A stretch of DNA of 34,147 bases. Source: an uncultured Oscillospiraceae bacterium. Lineage in GTDB: Bacteria; Bacillota; Clostridia; Oscillospirales; Acutalibacteraceae. Shown piece after piece: positions 31,183-34,147 of this stretch. The notes under the pieces are model-generated. The model did no database searches. It was not told where the DNA came from and saw only the letters and a program-made list of their open reading frames with translations. The number at the start of each line of letters is the position of its first letter. Within the stretch, counting starts at the first letter, position 1. The translations under genes and the position numbers were made by a program. The stretch is taken from assembly GCA_900543555.1 (NCBI GenBank), contig UQRL01000028.1, positions 1 to 34,147 of the forward strand, in the 5' to 3' direction.

Positions 31183-34147
31183 ATGAAGAAAAGCAAGTTT
31201 CTGAAGAAATCACTTGCGATGCTTCTGGCTGTCATGCTGGTCGTCGCAATGATTCCGCTCAGCGCTGCGGCGGCCGTAGGCGATTACACGCCTGTCGGCG
31301 CGCCCACGTTGGCAGCTGGTACTGACAAAAATAGTCAGGATTCCAGCTTCAGCGCAGACCCCACGGTCAGCGGCAGCACCTACACTGTCAACTTCAACTA
31401 CGAAGAAGACAGCGCTCCCGCCTTGGTGGTCAACACCGTGGGCGTGGACGAGCAAATCCGCTATGTCAACAGCGATGGCCAGTATGATACCGTTGACAAT
31501 GGCGAATCCATCTTCCTGGCTGACGACGAGGACACCGCTGGTGTGGGCAACACCTTCACCTTCTGGGTTGTCAAGTCCGACAAGCCAGAGGACGCTGACC
31601 AGATCAGCGCCCCCTACACTGTGAACTGGACCATGGGCGAGGCCAGCACTGAGGCTTCCGTTACCTCTGCCACTCTGGGCACTGGTGACAACAAGTACAC
31701 CGGCGTGGTAGACAATGCTGCCAACACCATCAAGTTCACCGTGCCTTATGGCTACAAGGCTGCAAATTCCGGGACAGTTGCTCTGGACATTAAAAAGACT
31801 TCCACCGCTACCATCACTGGCGGCACTACCTTCACTGTTGCGAACATTAAGACCAACATGACGAAGGGTGCTTCTGAATCTTTCACTTTGGCTCCTGAGC
31901 AGGGCACCAATCCCGAGACTTGGACTGTGACTGTGGAGGAAGCCGATGCCCTGACTGCTATCAGCCTGGGCGATGTGGAAGGCGAGTTCGGCACTCAGAC
32001 TTCTGGCGCCAACAAAGGCTATGAGGATGGCACCGTTACCTTCAACATGCCTGCTGACACTGCTCTGGTGGACGGCAAGTTGAACCTGGTTCCCACCTTC
32101 ACCATTGGCTCTGCTTATACCAAGGTGGAAATTGAGACCGCTTCTGGCACCTACAAGGAAGTCAAGTCCGGCGAAGAGTTCAACTTTGCCTATCTGTACA
32201 ACAATAAGAGTGCCAAGCTGAAGGTCACCAGCCCTGACAACAACAGCACCTACAATCGTGAGTATGTCTTGAAGATGGTCATTGACGGCACCAGCACTGC
32301 CATTACTGGCTTCACTGCTACGGATGCTGCCGGTTTTGCCGCTACTGGTACTGTGAACGGCAACAAGCTGACTGCTGAGATTTCCTCTGGTGCCAATGCT
32401 CCCTTGACCGATATTGACCTGACCATCAACGCTCCGGTGGGCGCTACTGTTACGTTGTCCGGAGGAGCTATTGCTGGCACTGTTTCTCTGACTGATGCTA
32501 AGAGCGATGGAAACTTTGCCACCACTTCCAGCGTGGATGGCTCCAAGCCGATCACTGTAACTGTTAAGTCTCCTGACAACAGCCGTCAGGCCACCTACAC
32601 CTTGACTATCACCAAGGCTGAGGACGCCAACAAGAACCCCCAGATCACTTCTGGTAAGCTGACCATCGACAAGGATAGCAACGATGAGGCTGAGTACACT
32701 GCCTCTATCTCTGGCAACACCATCACCTTCACTGTGCCTTACTCCACCACTAAGACCGACATCACTGCCAGCACGACTACCGTGTATACCTGGGCTAAGA
32801 CTGCTCAGACCACTGAGCCTGCCATCACTCTGGCCACCGATCCCTTCGCAAGTGACGCTGTGAACACGGTTGCTATCACTTCCGACGGCGGCGACGTTGT
32901 CACCTATAAGCTGGTCTTCACCAAGGAAGCTGCCAAGACCGGCAAGTCCATCTCCGACTTCATCCTCACCGAGGCTACCAACACTGCCCTGGTGGAGTAC
33001 AAGACCACTTACGACGTGACTGCTTCTGGCACCCAGTTCAACATCACCCTGCCTCAGAGTGTGATTAACGCTGCTAAGACTGGTACTCAGAAGTACAACG
33101 TGAACTTCACCCTGTCCGAGGGCGCAAAGCTCTACGAAGTTGACTCCGATGTTTTGAAGGAAGTCAAGGTCGATATCGACACCGAAACTGGCGCTTTCAA
33201 GGCTGGTTCTTCTCAGATTGACCTGGTCAAGTTCCTGACCGATGGCCAGAAGTATGTGATTGCTGATGAGTACCTGGCTTACGAAGTCACTGCTTCTTCC
33301 ACTCTGTCCGGTATTCAGTCCACTGCCAAGTACGACAACCACTACACTGTTTACACGGTGAAGGCCACCGGCACCAACCGTACTGGCACTGCTCTGACCT
33401 CCCTGTCCGCCAACGATGGCCTGGTCACTTCCACCATCAGCGGCAAAAAGGTCACCATCAATGTGCCTTACAGCTACGCGCAGGCTGGCGCTGACCCCTT
33501 CTTCTTTGACTTCACTGTTTCTGACGGCGCTTCCTTGAAGGCTGGTACTGCCACCCTCATCAATGGCGGCGACAAGCAGATGAGCACCGATAACAAGGTT
33601 GAGAACGCTCCTGACAATGACACTACTAACCCCGCTTTCACTGTTGCTTACAACAGCGCTGATAAGAAGTATGAGCTGAAGCTGGGCGCTACTGTCATCT
33701 CTGCTCTGACCGTTGTTGCTGAGAATACCACTTTGTCTGTTCCCTACGATGTGGAAGTAAAGGTCAACCCCGCTGAGACCGGCGCTGTGCTCACCTCTGT
33801 GAAGGTTGGCAACACCTCCGCTACCATCAACAACACTGCTAAGACTGTCACCGTGAGCCTGCCCTATGGCACCAACCTGGGCGCTCAGGAGCTGACCATC
33901 GAGGCTTCCAAGCTGGCTACCGTCACTGTGGGCGGCTATGCTAGCTTTGAGAATGGGGACGCTGTGTCCCTGGTGCGTCCTCTGAAGATCACTGTGGTCT
34001 CCGAAGACAACGCCACCACCAACGTGTACACCCTGACTGCCACCACGGCCAGCCAGTTCACGGACGTGCAGCCTGGCGACTGGTTCTATCAGAACGTGAT
34101 GGACGCTGTGGCAGCCGGCATCGTGTCCGGCCGCGGCGACGGCACCT
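31183..34147 (+). CDS. Secreted beta-repeat surface protein with SLH domain (partial, 3' end outside window)
   Basis: The frame is open from ATG 31183 to the window edge (988 codons). The protein begins with a classic signal peptide (KKSKFLKKSLAMLLAVMLVVAMIPLSAAAA). It then has about seven related beta-sandwich units of 100-140 residues, recognised by core strands such as TIKFTVPYGY (31729), TITFTVPYS (32722), VTINVPYSY (33451) and VTVSLPYGT (33847) and by closing strands like VTVKSPDNSRQATYTLTITKA. The visible end, FTDVQPGDWFYQNVMDAVAAGIVSGRGDGT, is the first part of an SLH domain, which binds pyruvylated wall polymer. I saw no cysteine. Codons ending in T (GCT, ACT, TCT) are far commoner than in neighbours, pointing to very high expression or to transfer. 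AAGAGGG is the ribosome site. Probably an S-layer or major surface protein. Confidence 0.93.
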   Translation, partial: MKKSKFLKKSLAMLLAVMLVVAMIPLSAAAAVGDYTPVGAPTLAAGTDKNSQDSSFSADPTVSGSTYTVNFNYEEDSAPALVVNTVGVDEQIRYVNSDGQYDTVDNGESIFLADDEDTAGVGNTFTFWVVKSDKPEDADQISAPYTVNWTMGEASTEASVTSATLGTGDNKYTGVVDNAANTIKFTVPYGYKAANSGTVALDIKKTSTATITGGTTFTVANIKTNMTKGASESFTLAPEQGTNPETWTVTVEEADALTAISLGDVEGEFGTQTSGANKGYEDGTVTFNMPADTALVDGKLNLVPTFTIGSAYTKVEIETASGTYKEVKSGEEFNFAYLYNNKSAKLKVTSPDNNSTYNREYVLKMVIDGTSTAITGFTATDAAGFAATGTVNGNKLTAEISSGANAPLTDIDLTINAPVGATVTLSGGAIAGTVSLTDAKSDGNFATTSSVDGSKPITVTVKSPDNSRQATYTLTITKAEDANKNPQITSGKLTIDKDSNDEAEYTASISGNTITFTVPYSTTKTDITASTTTVYTWAKTAQTTEPAITLATDPFASDAVNTVAITSDGGDVVTYKLVFTKEAAKTGKSISDFILTEATNTALVEYKTTYDVTASGTQFNITLPQSVINAAKTGTQKYNVNFTLSEGAKLYEVDSDVLKEVKVDIDTETGAFKAGSSQIDLVKFLTDGQKYVIADEYLAYEVTASSTLSGIQSTAKYDNHYTVYTVKATGTNRTGTALTSLSANDGLVTSTISGKKVTINVPYSYAQAGADPFFFDFTVSDGASLKAGTATLINGGDKQMSTDNKVENAPDNDTTNPAFTVAYNSADKKYELKLGATVISALTVVAENTTLSVPYDVEVKVNPAETGAVLTSVKVGNTSATINNTAKTVTVSLPYGTNLGAQELTIEASKLATVTVGGYASFENGDAVSLVRPLKITVVSEDNATTNVYTLTATTASQFTDVQPGDWFYQNVMDAVAAGIVSGRGDGT

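Noticed and set aside
31210..33342. A 710-codon open frame on the minus strand inside the SLH-protein gene
   Set aside because: It is the shadow of a strongly biased gene on the other strand. The plus frame has a signal peptide, repeats and an SLH domain; the antisense frame is a low-complexity Ser/Gly/Val sequence with no recognisable domain.

Overview
The window is the chromosomal replication-origin region of a GC-rich, low-temperature-agnostic member of the Firmicutes, most likely a Clostridia/Oscillospiraceae-type anaerobe. Support for this: the gene order noc, rsmG, mnmG, mnmE, jag, yidC, yidD, rnpA, rpmH, oriC, dnaA, dnaN, S4 protein, recF, remB, gyrB, gyrA is the classic Gram-positive origin order; promoters are sigma-A-like (TTGACA/TATAAT) with strong GGAGG ribosome binding sites; YidC is the short form without the large periplasmic domain; the base composition is high-GC. 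The species cannot be read from this sequence alone.

Layout. Positions 130-8905 hold the left arm, all on the minus strand and co-directional with the fork leaving oriC: Noc, a GNAT acetyltransferase, RsmG, MnmG, MnmE, Jag/KhpB, YidC, YidD, RNase P protein and L34. A perfect parS site lies inside mnmG. A 475-bp structured element bounded by imperfect inverted repeats separates mnmE from mnmG. Positions 8906-10944 hold the divergent rpmH and dnaA promoters, dnaA, and the dnaA-dnaN intergenic oriC with DnaA boxes, a GC-cluster and DnaA-trio-like triplets. Positions 10945-19715 carry the right-arm replication cluster dnaN, S4, recF, remB, an unknown zinc-ribbon membrane protein, gyrB and gyrA. 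Positions 19883-22423 are a three-gene head-on operon (DUF1015, NUDIX ADP-ribose pyrophosphatase, lipoprotein). Positions 22705-27612 are a Gld-type ABC operon (ATPase, permease, GldG-like, DUF4340), followed by an orphan TrpX-like substrate-binding lipoprotein with its own promoter and a structured leader (27609-28798).

Positions 28848-29575 contain no gene but a dense array of two repeat families, called A and B here. A copy of A is also found between mnmE and mnmG (90 of 91 bases identical, opposite strand) and a copy of B after gyrA. B copies show paired compensatory changes in a hairpin stem. The right end has a lone tyrosine recombinase with an HTH-like insertion, then a 155-bp gap with a 27-bp perfect inverted repeat and reiterated GTTGAA motifs, then a very large secreted beta-repeat protein whose SLH domain is cut by the window edge.

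Together, the core genes run origin firing (DnaA), clamp loading target (DnaN), gap repair (RecF), supercoiling (gyrase), nucleoid occlusion (Noc), tRNA wobble modification (MnmE/MnmG), rRNA methylation (RsmG) and membrane protein insertion (YidC/YidD). The most promising undescribed material is the A/B structured repeat system and the recombinase/inverted-repeat/S-layer junction.
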